Source: CBFGRV01 sp965651265
GTDB taxonomy: Bacteria; Bacteroidota; Rhodothermia; Rhodothermales; VXPQ01
DNA: 64,000 nt
NCBI GenBank assembly: GCA_965651265.1
Contig: CBFGRV010000014.1
Span: 1-64,000 of the forward strand
Direction: 5' to 3'
Shown here: piece by piece, positions 15,620 to 23,748 of the stretch
Numbering within the stretch: position 1 is the first letter of the stretch
Layout of the letters: each line of letters begins with the position of its first letter
The notes under the pieces: model-generated
Databases searched by the model: none
The model's input: only the letters and a program-made list of their open reading frames with translations
What the model was told of the DNA's origin: nothing
Made by a program: the position numbers and the translations under genes

Positions 15620-18376
15620 CTAGACTTCCAGCGTACGCCGTTCTTCGACCACTTCATAGCATTCGAGGTGGTCGCCGACTTTGATGTCGTTGAATCCTTC
15701 GACGGAGATCCCGCACTCGTATCCATTCTGGACCTCTCGAACATCGTCCTTGAAGCGCTTGAGAGAGCTGATCTCGCCGTCATAGATGACCACGCCGTCG
15801 CGAATGACCCGGAGCCTGTCATTTCGCCGTATGCGACCTTCGATGACATAGCATCCTGCCACGGTGCCTGCGCGCGGTACTTTGAATATCTCGCGGACCT
15901 CGGCCGTGCCGACCGTCACCTCCTTTTGCTCCGGCGACAGGAGGCCTTCCAGCGCATCGCGCACGTCTTCGATGGCGTCATAGATGACGGAATACGTCCG
16001 GATGTCGATCTCCTCGCGCTCGGCCAGTTGGCGTGCGCCGACGGCCGGTCGAACCTGGAATCCGATGATGACGGCATCGGACGCCGAAGCGAGCATGACG
16101 TCGCTTTCGGTGATGGCGCCAACACCGCTGTGAATGATGTTCAACGCCACCTCGTCCGTGCTGAGCTTGAGCAAGGCATCGGAGAGTGCCTCTACCGAGC
16201 CACCCACATCCGCCTTGATGACGAGCTTCAGCTCCTGGAAATCGCCAAGCGCAAGCCGGCGGCCGATTTCGTCGAGCGTGATGTGTTTCTTCTGGCGAAG
16301 CGACTGCTCGCGATGGATCTGTTGTCGTCGTTGGGCGATGTCGCGTACCTGCTTTTCATCGTCCAGTACGACGAACTGGTCGCCGGCTTCGGGAGCGCCG
16401 TCGAAGCCCAGAACCAGCGCGGGCTGCGAGGGCCCCGCTACATCCAGACGATTATCGCGCTCATCGAACATCGCACGGACGCGGCCGCTGTGGATGCCGG
16501 CAACGAACGAATCGCCGACATGAAGCGTGCCGTTCTGCACGAGAACGGTCGCCACGATGCCCCGGCCCTTTTCGAGGCGCGACTCGATCACCACGCCGTC
16601 TGCGTTTCGGTCCGGATTCGCCCGGAGCTCCAGCAACTCGGCCTCGAGCAGAATGCGGTCGAGCAGGTCATCCACACCTTCCCCCGTATGCGCCGACACG
16701 AGGGCGCACTGTACTTTCCCACCATACTGCTCGACGAGGACATTGTGCTCGGAGAGCTGCTGCATCACACGCTGAGGGTTGGCCTCCGGCTTGTCCATCT
16801 TGTTGATGGCAACGACGATCGGCACCTCGGCGGCCTTGGCGTGATTGATGGCCTCGATCGTCTGCGGCATCACCGAATCGTCGGCGGCAACGACAAGCAC
16901 AACGATGTCGGTGACCTGCGCCCCACGCGCACGCATGGCCGTAAAGGCCTCGTGGCCGGGCGTATCCAGAAACGTTATGGACTTGCCGTCACCGACATCC
17001 ACCTTATGTGCACCGATGTGCTGCGTGATGCCGCCGGCCTCCCCCGCCACCACGTTCGCGCTTCGGATGTAGTCGAGCAGAGACGTTTTCCCGTGGTCGA
17101 CATGGCCCATCACCGTCACGATGGGGGCGCGTGGCTTCAAATCTTCCGGTCGATCCTCCTCGAGGACGATATCCGTGGCACCGATTTCCGTGATGAACTC
17201 AACGTCCATCCCGTACTCATCTGCGACGAAAGAAATCGTGTCGGCGTCGAGACGCTGGTTGATAGAGACCATCATCCCCGATTCGAAGAGCATCTGGATG
17301 ATCTCATTGACCGGCACGTTCATCAGGTTGGCCAGTTCGCCGGTAGACACAAACTCCGTCACCCGCAGAACGCTTTCCTGCTCGCGTGCCTCTTCCATCT
17401 CCAGTTCTCGAGCTTCGGCATGGCGTTCTCGCCGGCGGCGCCGCCGGTGCTGGCGGGCTCGGCTGGCACCCATCTCGAGCTCCCGGAGGGTCTTTTGGAG
17501 GGTCTGCTCGACATCCTCTTCGTCGACTCCTCGGCCTCTCTTCCGCTTCTTTCGCTTACGATCGAGAGCGGTATCCTCTTCGGCGATGGTTACCTTACCC
17601 TCATCGGTGGAGGCCGCCTTTCTCTTGCGCTTACGCTTGCGCTTGCGTTTTCTCGGCGACTCGTCCTCGACTTCCGATAAGTCCAGCTTCCCGAGCACCT
17701 TGGTGCCTGCAAGCTGATAGCGCTTTGCCGACAGGACCTCGTCCTCTTCGGGCGCCTCAGCCGGGCTCTCGGTTTCTTCCTGCGATTCGTCGACGACGGC
17801 GTCGGCCGTCTCCTCGACAGCCTCCGCCACCGGAACGTCCTCGACTTCGACGGCTTCCTCTTCCGCAGGGGTCGCCTGCTCCTTGCCATTCTGGCCGACA
17901 GTCACGACGGCTTCCTCCTCGGAGGGGACCTCGTCGATTTGTTGGCCATCGGAGGGCGCGACATCTGCCTCCTCCTCGGAGACCGAAACCTCTTCCTCGG
18001 CTTCGGCTACAGGAATTTCGGCCGGAGCTTCGACGGGCGTGGACTCGGGCGCTTCGGATTCGGGTTCGGGTTCTGCCTCCGGCTCGTCCTCATCCTCCCG
18101 AAGTGTGACCCTGTCCGGCTCGTCCGTTTCGCTCAGCTGGTCCGCCTGCCGCGCTGCCCTCTTTTTCTTGACGCGCGTGGCTACTTCCTTATCGGCCGCA
18201 TAAGCTCGAAGGAGCTCATTGTAGGCCTCCTCGTCGACCACGGACGCATTGATTCCAGTGCCCGAGAGCGCATCGGCGTAGCCTTCCGCCTCAAGATGCT
18301 GCACGAGCGTGTCCACGGAGACATTCAGCTCGCGCGAGATCTTGAAAAGCCGAACCTTCTTAAACTTCTTCGCCAT
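15620..18376 (-). CDS. infB: Translation initiation factor IF-2
   Basis: 918 residues. The GTPase places initiator tRNA on the 30S subunit and drives subunit joining. The N-terminal IF2-N motif (KVRLFKISRELNVSVDTL) is followed by a long low-complexity region: an acidic Glu/Ala/Pro/Val stretch (about residues 80-215), an almost uninterrupted Lys/Arg tract (about 241-253), a second basic patch (about 272-282) and an Arg-rich helix (about 306-320). The G domain has G1 GHVDHGKTS (about 424-432), G3 DTPGHE (about 471-476) and G4 NKMD (about 525-528). Domains II-IV follow, ending in YECGISVEGFNDIKVGD. The extended N-terminus is typical of the phylum but the alternating charge blocks are striking. 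Confidence 0.97.
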   Translation of the reverse strand: MAKKFKKVRLFKISRELNVSVDTLVQHLEAEGYADALSGTGINASVVDEEAYNELLRAYAADKEVATRVKKKRAARQADQLSETDEPDRVTLREDEDEPEAEPEPESEAPESTPVEAPAEIPVAEAEEEVSVSEEEADVAPSDGQQIDEVPSEEEAVVTVGQNGKEQATPAEEEAVEVEDVPVAEAVEETADAVVDESQEETESPAEAPEEDEVLSAKRYQLAGTKVLGKLDLSEVEDESPRKRKRKRKRKRKAASTDEGKVTIAEEDTALDRKRKKRKRGRGVDEEDVEQTLQKTLRELEMGASRARQHRRRRRRERHAEARELEMEEAREQESVLRVTEFVSTGELANLMNVPVNEIIQMLFESGMMVSINQRLDADTISFVADEYGMDVEFITEIGATDIVLEEDRPEDLKPRAPIVTVMGHVDHGKTSLLDYIRSANVVAGEAGGITQHIGAHKVDVGDGKSITFLDTPGHEAFTAMRARGAQVTDIVVLVVAADDSVMPQTIEAINHAKAAEVPIVVAINKMDKPEANPQRVMQQLSEHNVLVEQYGGKVQCALVSAHTGEGVDDLLDRILLEAELLELRANPDRNADGVVIESRLEKGRGIVATVLVQNGTLHVGDSFVAGIHSGRVRAMFDERDNRLDVAGPSQPALVLGFDGAPEAGDQFVVLDDEKQVRDIAQRRQQIHREQSLRQKKHITLDEIGRRLALGDFQELKLVIKADVGGSVEALSDALLKLSTDEVALNIIHSGVGAITESDVMLASASDAVIIGFQVRPAVGARQLAEREEIDIRTYSVIYDAIEDVRDALEGLLSPEQKEVTVGTAEVREIFKVPRAGTVAGCYVIEGRIRRNDRLRVIRDGVVIYDGEISSLKRFKDDVREVQNGYECGISVEGFNDIKVGDHLECYEVVEERRTLEV

Positions 18377-18469
18377 AAAGAAAATATATCAATACTCGAG
18401 CACTGTGCCGCTCCTTTCGGTGCGGCGCGCATCGGCGGCCGATGGGAAAACAAGACTTACGGCCGCCAC

Positions 18470-19738
18470 TTACCCTTCCAGTTCTTCTTCCTCTTCGTCC
18501 TCAAATTCCAGACGGATGGTTTCCAACACGTGCTGTGCGGTATCGTGTTCCAGACCGGATCGGCGAATCAATTCGTCAATCGACAACTCCAGAACCTGTT
18601 TGGCTGTGTCGCACCCGATATTGTGAAGGCTCTCGAGGGTCTCGGGCGAAAACGCGTCGGCGAATTCGTCGATCTCGATGTCTTCCTCGTCGGCAGCTAT
18701 CTCACGATATACGTCGATCTCGTAGCCACAGAGTCGCGACGCCAGTCGGATGTTGATGCCGCCGCGCCCGATGGCCTGGCTCACCTCATCGGCCTTGACG
18801 ACAACCTTTGCCCGCGGCGGGTCGAGGTCTTCGTTGATGGTGACGGATAGCGGTGAAGCCGGCGAAAGGGCACGTGCGATCAACTTGTGCGGGTCGTCGG
18901 ACCACTCCAGCACGTCGATGTTCTCGTTGCCGAGCTCCCGCACTACGGCATGGATGCGAACGCCCTTGACGCCCACACAGGCGCCGACCGGGTCGATCCG
19001 TTCGTCGTGGCTGATCACGGCCACCTTCGCGCGCTCACCGGGCTCACGAACGATGCGCTTGATCTCCACGATTCCATCGTAGATCTCGGGCACCTCGAGC
19101 TCGAAGAGCCGCTCCATGAAGATGGGGTCGGCACGGCTGATGATCACCTGTGGGTTTGCGCCGGCATCGCGCCTGACCTCCTTCACCACGGCACGCAGCA
19201 TGTCGCCCTTTCGATAACGATCCTTGAAAATCTGTTCGCTTCGGGGCAGCACCAGCTCGGTTTTGTTGTGGATGACGAGCACCTCGCGTCGGCGCGTCTG
19301 ATACACTTCGCCCACCACGATCTCGCCGATAAGCTCGGAGTAATCCTGGTAGATGTTTTCCTTCTCGATGTCGCGGATACGCTGACTGAACGTCTGTCGG
19401 GCCGTCATCACGGCGCGCCGGCCGAAGTCGACGATGCTCACTTCGCTGGCTACTTCGTCGCCAATCTCGAAGTCCTCATCCACCTTTTTTGCATCGTCCA
19501 GCTCGATCTGGGTAACAGGATCCTCGAGATCGAGGTTGGGCACTACTTCCCGAACGTGAATGATCTGGATGTCGCCGTGGTCGGGATTGAAGATGATCTC
19601 AAAGGAGTCGTCTGCCCCGTAACGCTTACGAATCATGGCCCGAAAGACGTCCTCGATGATCAGCGTCAGCGAATCGCGATCGATGCCTTTCTCGCGTGCA
19701 ATCTCCGCAAATGAAGAAACAAGTGTCGTGCTCTGCAT
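18470..19738 (-). CDS. nusA: Transcription termination/antitermination factor NusA
   Basis: 422 residues. The RNA-polymerase-binding N-terminal domain (to about residue 130) is followed by S1 (EIVVGEVYQTRRREVLVIHN) and two KH domains (DPVGACVGVKGVRIHAVV and ADEVSQAIGRGGINIRLAS). A short helix-hairpin-helix-like tail (LESLHNIGCDTAKQVLEL) and a very acidic C-terminus (EDEEEEELEG) follow. It binds the polymerase and influences pausing, termination and rRNA antitermination. It lies between rimP and infB, the conserved arrangement. Confidence 0.96.
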   Translation of the reverse strand: MQSTTLVSSFAEIAREKGIDRDSLTLIIEDVFRAMIRKRYGADDSFEIIFNPDHGDIQIIHVREVVPNLDLEDPVTQIELDDAKKVDEDFEIGDEVASEVSIVDFGRRAVMTARQTFSQRIRDIEKENIYQDYSELIGEIVVGEVYQTRRREVLVIHNKTELVLPRSEQIFKDRYRKGDMLRAVVKEVRRDAGANPQVIISRADPIFMERLFELEVPEIYDGIVEIKRIVREPGERAKVAVISHDERIDPVGACVGVKGVRIHAVVRELGNENIDVLEWSDDPHKLIARALSPASPLSVTINEDLDPPRAKVVVKADEVSQAIGRGGINIRLASRLCGYEIDVYREIAADEEDIEIDEFADAFSPETLESLHNIGCDTAKQVLELSIDELIRRSGLEHDTAQHVLETIRLEFEDEEEEELEG

Positions 19739-19795
19739 ACGTTAGAATATCTTCTCGTTGATCAATCCTTCTGGCGCGTGCACCGGCAGCGTCCC

Positions 19796-20293
19796 TCACC
19801 AGGGAAGCTGGACTTTCGCCCAGATGACGTCACCCATTCCGATGTGAACGACCTCATCGTCGGATACTGTGATCTCAATTCCTTCCTCGTCGGCGTCAGT
19901 CAACGTACCTACCACTTCCGTGTTGCCGGATCCATCCGGCTTTGCAAAATGAACTCGCAATAGTCGGCCTACATTCTTCCGAAACTGGCGAGGCAGGGAC
20001 AGCGGCTTGTCGAGGCCCGGCGAGGACACATTCAGGTTGTACTTGCCCTCGATGGGGTCCTCCGTGTCAAGAAGGAACTCGATGTCCCGGCTGATCCGCG
20101 CCAGGTCGTCCACGGTCAGATCATCATCGCTATCCACGAAGATCTCGACGACCCGCGAACCCCTATTTCCCCGGATCTGAACATCGACCAGAAAAATGGG
20201 CGACCCGGCGATCACCTCTTCGACCACCTGGCGAATTCGCCGGTCGAGCGAAGATCCCGCTTCGTGTACCGCATGTCCGACCCTATCACTCAT
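19796..20293 (-). CDS. rimP: Ribosome maturation factor RimP
   Basis: 165 residues from ATG at 20293; AAGGA lies about 10 nt upstream. RimP assists early 30S assembly. Typical parts are RIRQVVEEVIAGSPIFLVDVQ, VVEIFVDSDDDLTVDDLARISRDIEFLLD and YNLNVSSPGLDKPLSLPRQF, then a C-terminal SH3-like domain (RLLRVHF to DVIWAKVQLPW). First gene of the rimP-nusA-infB-rbfA-truB-ribF-rpsO-pnp run; its leader contains two strong hairpins. Confidence 0.94.
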   Translation of the reverse strand: MSDRVGHAVHEAGSSLDRRIRQVVEEVIAGSPIFLVDVQIRGNRGSRVVEIFVDSDDDLTVDDLARISRDIEFLLDTEDPIEGKYNLNVSSPGLDKPLSLPRQFRKNVGRLLRVHFAKPDGSGNTEVVGTLTDADEEGIEITVSDDEVVHIGMGDVIWAKVQLPW

Positions 20294-20313
20294 TACCGTT
20301 CTTCCTTATCACG

Positions 20314-20348
20314 AAAAGCGCCCGGACCCGAATGCTCGGGGCGGGCGC
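20314..20348 (-). promoter_or_regulatory. Strong hairpin plus short T-run in the rimP leader (possible attenuator)
   Basis: On the minus strand GCGCCCG and CGGGCGC (20342-20348 and 20318-20324) form a 7-bp stem enclosing a second stem CCCGA/TCGGG, followed at once by TTTTCG. It stands only 24 nt before the rimP start, after an earlier terminator. In E. coli the metY-rimP-nusA-infB leader also carries terminators through which NusA limits its own operon; a similar role here is inference. Confidence 0.5.
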
Positions 20349-20366
20349 AACGTACATACGCTAACG

Positions 20367-20399
20367 AAAAAAAGGAGGCTCTCAACAGGGCCCCCTTTC
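20367..20399 (-). terminator. Rho-independent terminator downstream of nadB
   Basis: Minus-strand stem AAAGGGGGC with GCCTCCTTT (one G-U pair, about 10-nt loop) runs into a stretch of seven T. It lies about 120 nt after the nadB stop and ahead of the rimP leader, separating the two transcription units. Confidence 0.75.
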
Positions 20400-20515
20400 C
20401 GCGCTCTAATCATAGGCGACCGGAGGCGCCTAAGGCGAACTCTGCTCCGCGCCGATCATAAACGCGACCACCACCGGGCTGTTCCGTTCGATCCGATACA
20501 CAAATTTAGCCTGCA

Positions 20516-22108
20516 TCAGACCAGCGTAGCGCGCCGCTCACTCTCTACCGCCTCCGGATAGTCGAGCGTGTAGTGCAGGCCTCGGCTCTCCCGGCGCATC
20601 TGTGCGCTGCGAATAATGAGGTACGCGACGGCGATCATGTTGCGAAGCTCACACAGCTCCGCAGAGACGAGCGTTCGTCGATAAAAGTCCTCTGTCTCCT
20701 CATATAAAAGACGCGTGCGGCGGAAGGCGCGATCCAGTCGGAGCTGTGAACGCACGATGCCCACGTAGTCCCACATGACACGCCGAAGTTCTTCCCTGTT
20801 GTGCGAGACGAGCACCCACTCGTTCGGCCGCTGTGTGCCGCTCGTATCCCACGCAGGCACGTCCGTACGGAAGCTCACCTCGCGAGCATATTCCACGGCC
20901 GCCCTCACCGCACGGTGACTGAAGACAAGGGCCTCCAGCAGCGAGTTGCTGGCGAGCCGGTTGGCGCCGTGTAGTCCCGTGCAGCTCACCTCGCCACATG
21001 CGAACAAGCCTGCGATCGTCGTGCGGGCATGGTGGTCCGTCACCACACCGCCGCACTGATAGTGAGCGGCGGGCACCACCGGCACGGGTTCGGCCGTGAT
21101 GTCGATCCCGTAACCAAGACAGGTCTCGTAAATGTGGGGGAAATGATCCCGGATCTCGTCGGCCGGCCGGTGGGAGACGTCCAGCAGGACGTAATTGTCG
21201 CCTCGCTGCTTGAGCTGGTCGTCGATGGCTCGCGCGACGACATCGCGAGGCGCGAGCTCTCCCCGGGGATCGTACTTCGCCATAAACCGGTCGCCCCCAA
21301 GGTTGTAAAGCCGACCACCGGCGCCACGGACGGCCTCCGAAATCAGAAACGAGTTGGAATCCGGGTGATAGAGAGTCGTCGGGTGAAACTGGACGAATTC
21401 CATGTTTGCGATCCGGCCCTTCGCACGATAGGCCATGGCCACCCCGTCGCCCGTGGCAACAGATGGATTCGTCGTGTGCAGATAGACCTGTCCGGAGCCG
21501 CCGCTGGCCAGGAGCGTGGTCTTCGCCAGTATGGTCCGCACGCGGTCCTGCCGGCTGTCGTACACGTAGGCCCCGAAACAGTGGACATCCGGCCGTAGCC
21601 GGGTGACATGCTGGCCCAGGTGGTGCTCCGTGATGAGTTCAACGGCGAAGTGGTATTCGAATACGCGGATGTTGGGGTGGGCTCGGACATTGGCCAGTAG
21701 CGCCCGCTCGATTTCGCGACCCGTGGTGTCCGCGGAATGTACGATGCGATCTGCGCTATGGCCCCCTTCCCGACCCAGATGCAGCCGGCCGTTCTTCCGC
21801 GTGAACGCCGCACCGAGCTCCATCAACTCTCGGATGCGCTCGGGCCCCTCCTTGACGACAAACTCGACAACCTCCCTGTCGCACAGTCCGGCTCCGGCCT
21901 CGAGGGTATCGCGGATGTGGCTCTCGAACGAATCCTCTGGCGACATCACGGCCGCGATGCCGCCCTGAGCGTAGTTCGTGTTGGACTCGACGCTGTCCTT
22001 TTTCGTGATGATGGCCACACTGCCGTGCTCGGCGACGCCGAGGGCGTACGAGAGACCCGCCACCCCGCTGCCGATGACGAGAAAATCAACCTGAAGAGCA
22101 TCCGACAT
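20516..22108 (-). CDS. nadB: L-aspartate oxidase
   Basis: 530 residues from ATG at 22108 (a GTG three codons upstream is also open). FAD enzyme that oxidises L-aspartate to iminoaspartate in de novo NAD synthesis. The N-terminal dinucleotide motif is VIGSGVAGLSYALG, followed by NTNYAQGGIAAV. The active-site region includes LGREGGHSADRIVHSADTTG and EFVQFHPTTLY, and the capping-domain Arg segment (RGELAPRDVVARAI) is present. GLFACGEVSCTGLHGANRLASNSLLEAL marks the second FAD contact. These features separate it from succinate dehydrogenase flavoprotein. nadA and nadC are not in the window. It is followed by a good terminator. Confidence 0.95.
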   Translation of the reverse strand: MSDALQVDFLVIGSGVAGLSYALGVAEHGSVAIITKKDSVESNTNYAQGGIAAVMSPEDSFESHIRDTLEAGAGLCDREVVEFVVKEGPERIRELMELGAAFTRKNGRLHLGREGGHSADRIVHSADTTGREIERALLANVRAHPNIRVFEYHFAVELITEHHLGQHVTRLRPDVHCFGAYVYDSRQDRVRTILAKTTLLASGGSGQVYLHTTNPSVATGDGVAMAYRAKGRIANMEFVQFHPTTLYHPDSNSFLISEAVRGAGGRLYNLGGDRFMAKYDPRGELAPRDVVARAIDDQLKQRGDNYVLLDVSHRPADEIRDHFPHIYETCLGYGIDITAEPVPVVPAAHYQCGGVVTDHHARTTIAGLFACGEVSCTGLHGANRLASNSLLEALVFSHRAVRAAVEYAREVSFRTDVPAWDTSGTQRPNEWVLVSHNREELRRVMWDYVGIVRSQLRLDRAFRRTRLLYEETEDFYRRTLVSAELCELRNMIAVAYLIIRSAQMRRESRGLHYTLDYPEAVESERRATLV

Positions 22109-22180
22109 GGTGACCACGAAAGGTCAGAACCGCCCATTGGGTCCTGACAACTAGGGGCGATGGTGTGGGGGCGGCGTTCG

Positions 22181-23294
22181 TTAGACGCTCGTCTGCTGCA
22201 TGAGGTAGGACTTGATAAATGGCTCGAGGTCACCGTCCATAACACTCTGGACATCAGTGACTTTCATCTCGGTCCGATGGTCGTTGACCATGGTATACGG
22301 CTGGAAGACGTAGGAGCGAATCTGACTACCCCATTCGATTTTCTTCTTGGTGCCCTCGAGCTTGTTTTTGGCAGCTTCCTGGATCTCGCGTTCGAGCTGA
22401 TAGATGCGGCTCTTCAGCATCGTCATGGCGCGCTCGCGGTTCTGCAGCTGGCTGCGTTCCTCCGTACACTCGGCGACGACTCGAGCCTCCTCACCGTTCG
22501 AAAGCTTGCCCTCCCAAATGAGGCGAACGCCTGTTTCGACCTTGTTAACGTTCTGCCCCCCTTTGCCGCCGGATCGGAAGGTCTGAAGCTCGATTTCGTC
22601 GGGGCTCACGTCGATCTCGATACTATCGTCGATCTCCGGGTAGACGAACACACTCGCGAAAGAGGTATGTCGTCGGCCGCTCGAATCGAACGGTGAGATG
22701 CGAACCAGCCTGTGCACGCCGGTTTCCGATTTGAGGTATCCGTATGCGAACGGGCCAATTATGTGAAGCGTGGCGCTCTTGATGCCGGCGACGTCGCCAA
22801 CCTGGTGTTCCAGAAGCTCGACCCGAAACCCATTCTTCTCCGCCCAGCGCGTGTACATGCGGAGCAGCATCTCCGCCCAATCCTGACTCTCGGTGCCGCC
22901 GGCCCCCGGGTGGATGGTCACGATTGCGTTGCGTTGGTCGTCAGGATCGCCCATCATGTTGCGAAACTCGAGATGCTCGAGTTTTCGCTCGAGCTCGGCC
23001 GCTTCCGACTGGATTTCCTCAGAGAGGTCCTCCCCCTCCTCCTTGGCGAGCTGCATGAGCGTCTGCACGTCTTCGGCTGAGCGCGACAGCGCGGCCCAGG
23101 CATCCAGCCATTCCTTCTCGGCCGCGATCTGCATCTCGACCTTTCGCGCCGCATCCGGATCGTTCCAAAACTCGGGATCCAGACGCTTCTGATTCAGCTC
23201 TTCGACGACGGCTTCTCGATGGGCGATGTCAAAGATAGCCTCCGAGCGTGTGGACACGCTCCAGCAAAGATCGTATGTCGTCGTCGGTGTACAT
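22181..23294 (-). CDS. prfB: Peptide chain release factor 2, with programmed +1 frameshift
   Basis: RF2 terminates at UGA and UAA. The main frame (codons from 23230 down to the stop at 22181) carries the class 1 release factor core with the GGQ motif (SGGKGGQNVNK) and the SPF stop-codon anticodon tripeptide (RISPFDSSGRRHTS). Upstream, in the other frame, an ATG at 23294 opens 21 codons ending CTC-GGA-GGC-TAT-CTT and then an in-frame TGA (23231-23229) followed by C. That is the classical RF2 recoding site: GGAGG, TAT, then slippery CTTTGAC. Skipping one base (23231) joins the frames to a 370-residue protein whose N-terminus then matches the family. The apparent ATG-less start at 23257 within the main frame is therefore not needed. 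Confidence 0.95.
23228..23243 (-). promoter_or_regulatory. RF2 programmed +1 frameshift signal
   Basis: On the minus strand GGAGGCTATCTTTGAC contains an internal Shine-Dalgarno-like GGAGG, the slippery CTT codon and the UGA-C stop context. In E. coli the same arrangement (AGGGGGTATCTTTGAC) gives autoregulation: low RF2 lets the ribosome slip past the UGA. Confidence 0.93.
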
Positions 23295-23296
23295 CA

Positions 23297-23324
23297 GGTT
23301 GCTGGTTGCTGGTTACTGGTTGCG
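23297..23324. repeat. Four-unit tandem heptanucleotide repeat just upstream of prfB
   Basis: Plus-strand units begin at 23297, 23304, 23311 and 23318 with consensus GGTTRCT (the last ends in G). The tract ends 2 nt before the prfB start codon on the minus strand, so it occupies the position where a ribosome binding site would lie. Related to the tract at 7483-7517. Confidence 0.8.
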
Positions 23325-23358
23325 GAGAGTCGGGCGTGCAAAAATGGGTCAAAAGGAA

Positions 23359-23721
23359 TCAGGTAGGGGCGGGGCGTCGGCTACGGATCAGCCGCCGAAG
23401 CTGTGCTCCCGTTGCGCCCCCGAGAAAGCCGAGAATGCACCCGATCAGAAGGGTGATGGCAACGATCACCACCGAAGGCAGGTTTCCCAGGAGGTCGCCC
23501 ATGGCCGAGGTCATCGCGCTCATCGCACGCGCATCCGACGCGTAGTTGAACAGGATGAGCAGGAGCCAATCCGATCCTACGACGAGAAGGCCGAGGAGCC
23601 ATCCCCGGCGCGGCACGGTCAAACCGGCCACCAATCCGGCCGCCCACGTCCATTCCCAGCTCAATATCACGTGTAGCAGAACGGCGAGCAGAACCAGGAT
23701 CGCAAACCGCAGGAATGCCAT
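23359..23721 (-). CDS. Small integral membrane protein
   Basis: 120 residues with hydrophobic segments at about residues 5-22, 25-35, 41-60 and 80-105, and a basic C-terminus (RRLIRSRRPAPT). The third segment of the sequence has the Gly-rich packing LIGCILGFLGGATGAQLRR. It lies between the aminotransferase and prfB with short gaps (27 bp and about 65 bp), probably one transcript. I recognise no characterised family. Confidence 0.6.
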   Translation of the reverse strand: MAFLRFAILVLLAVLLHVILSWEWTWAAGLVAGLTVPRRGWLLGLLVVGSDWLLLILFNYASDARAMSAMTSAMGDLLGNLPSVVIVAITLLIGCILGFLGGATGAQLRRLIRSRRPAPT

Positions 23722-23748
23722 AGTGTCGCCTAACTCCCTGCAAGCTTC

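Noticed and set aside
15668..17680. A 670-codon open frame on the plus strand
   Set aside because: It lies wholly antisense to infB and is kept open by the GC-rich codon use and the repetitive Lys/Arg and Glu tracts of that gene; its translation has no recognisable domain.
23249..23257. Start of prfB inside the main frame at 23257
   Set aside because: The codon is not an ATG, and the upstream leader with the CTTTGAC recoding site explains the N-terminus better.
23297..23324. Possible CRISPR or direct-repeat array
   Set aside because: Units are 7 nt without spacers and only four or five copies; this is a short tandem repeat, not CRISPR.
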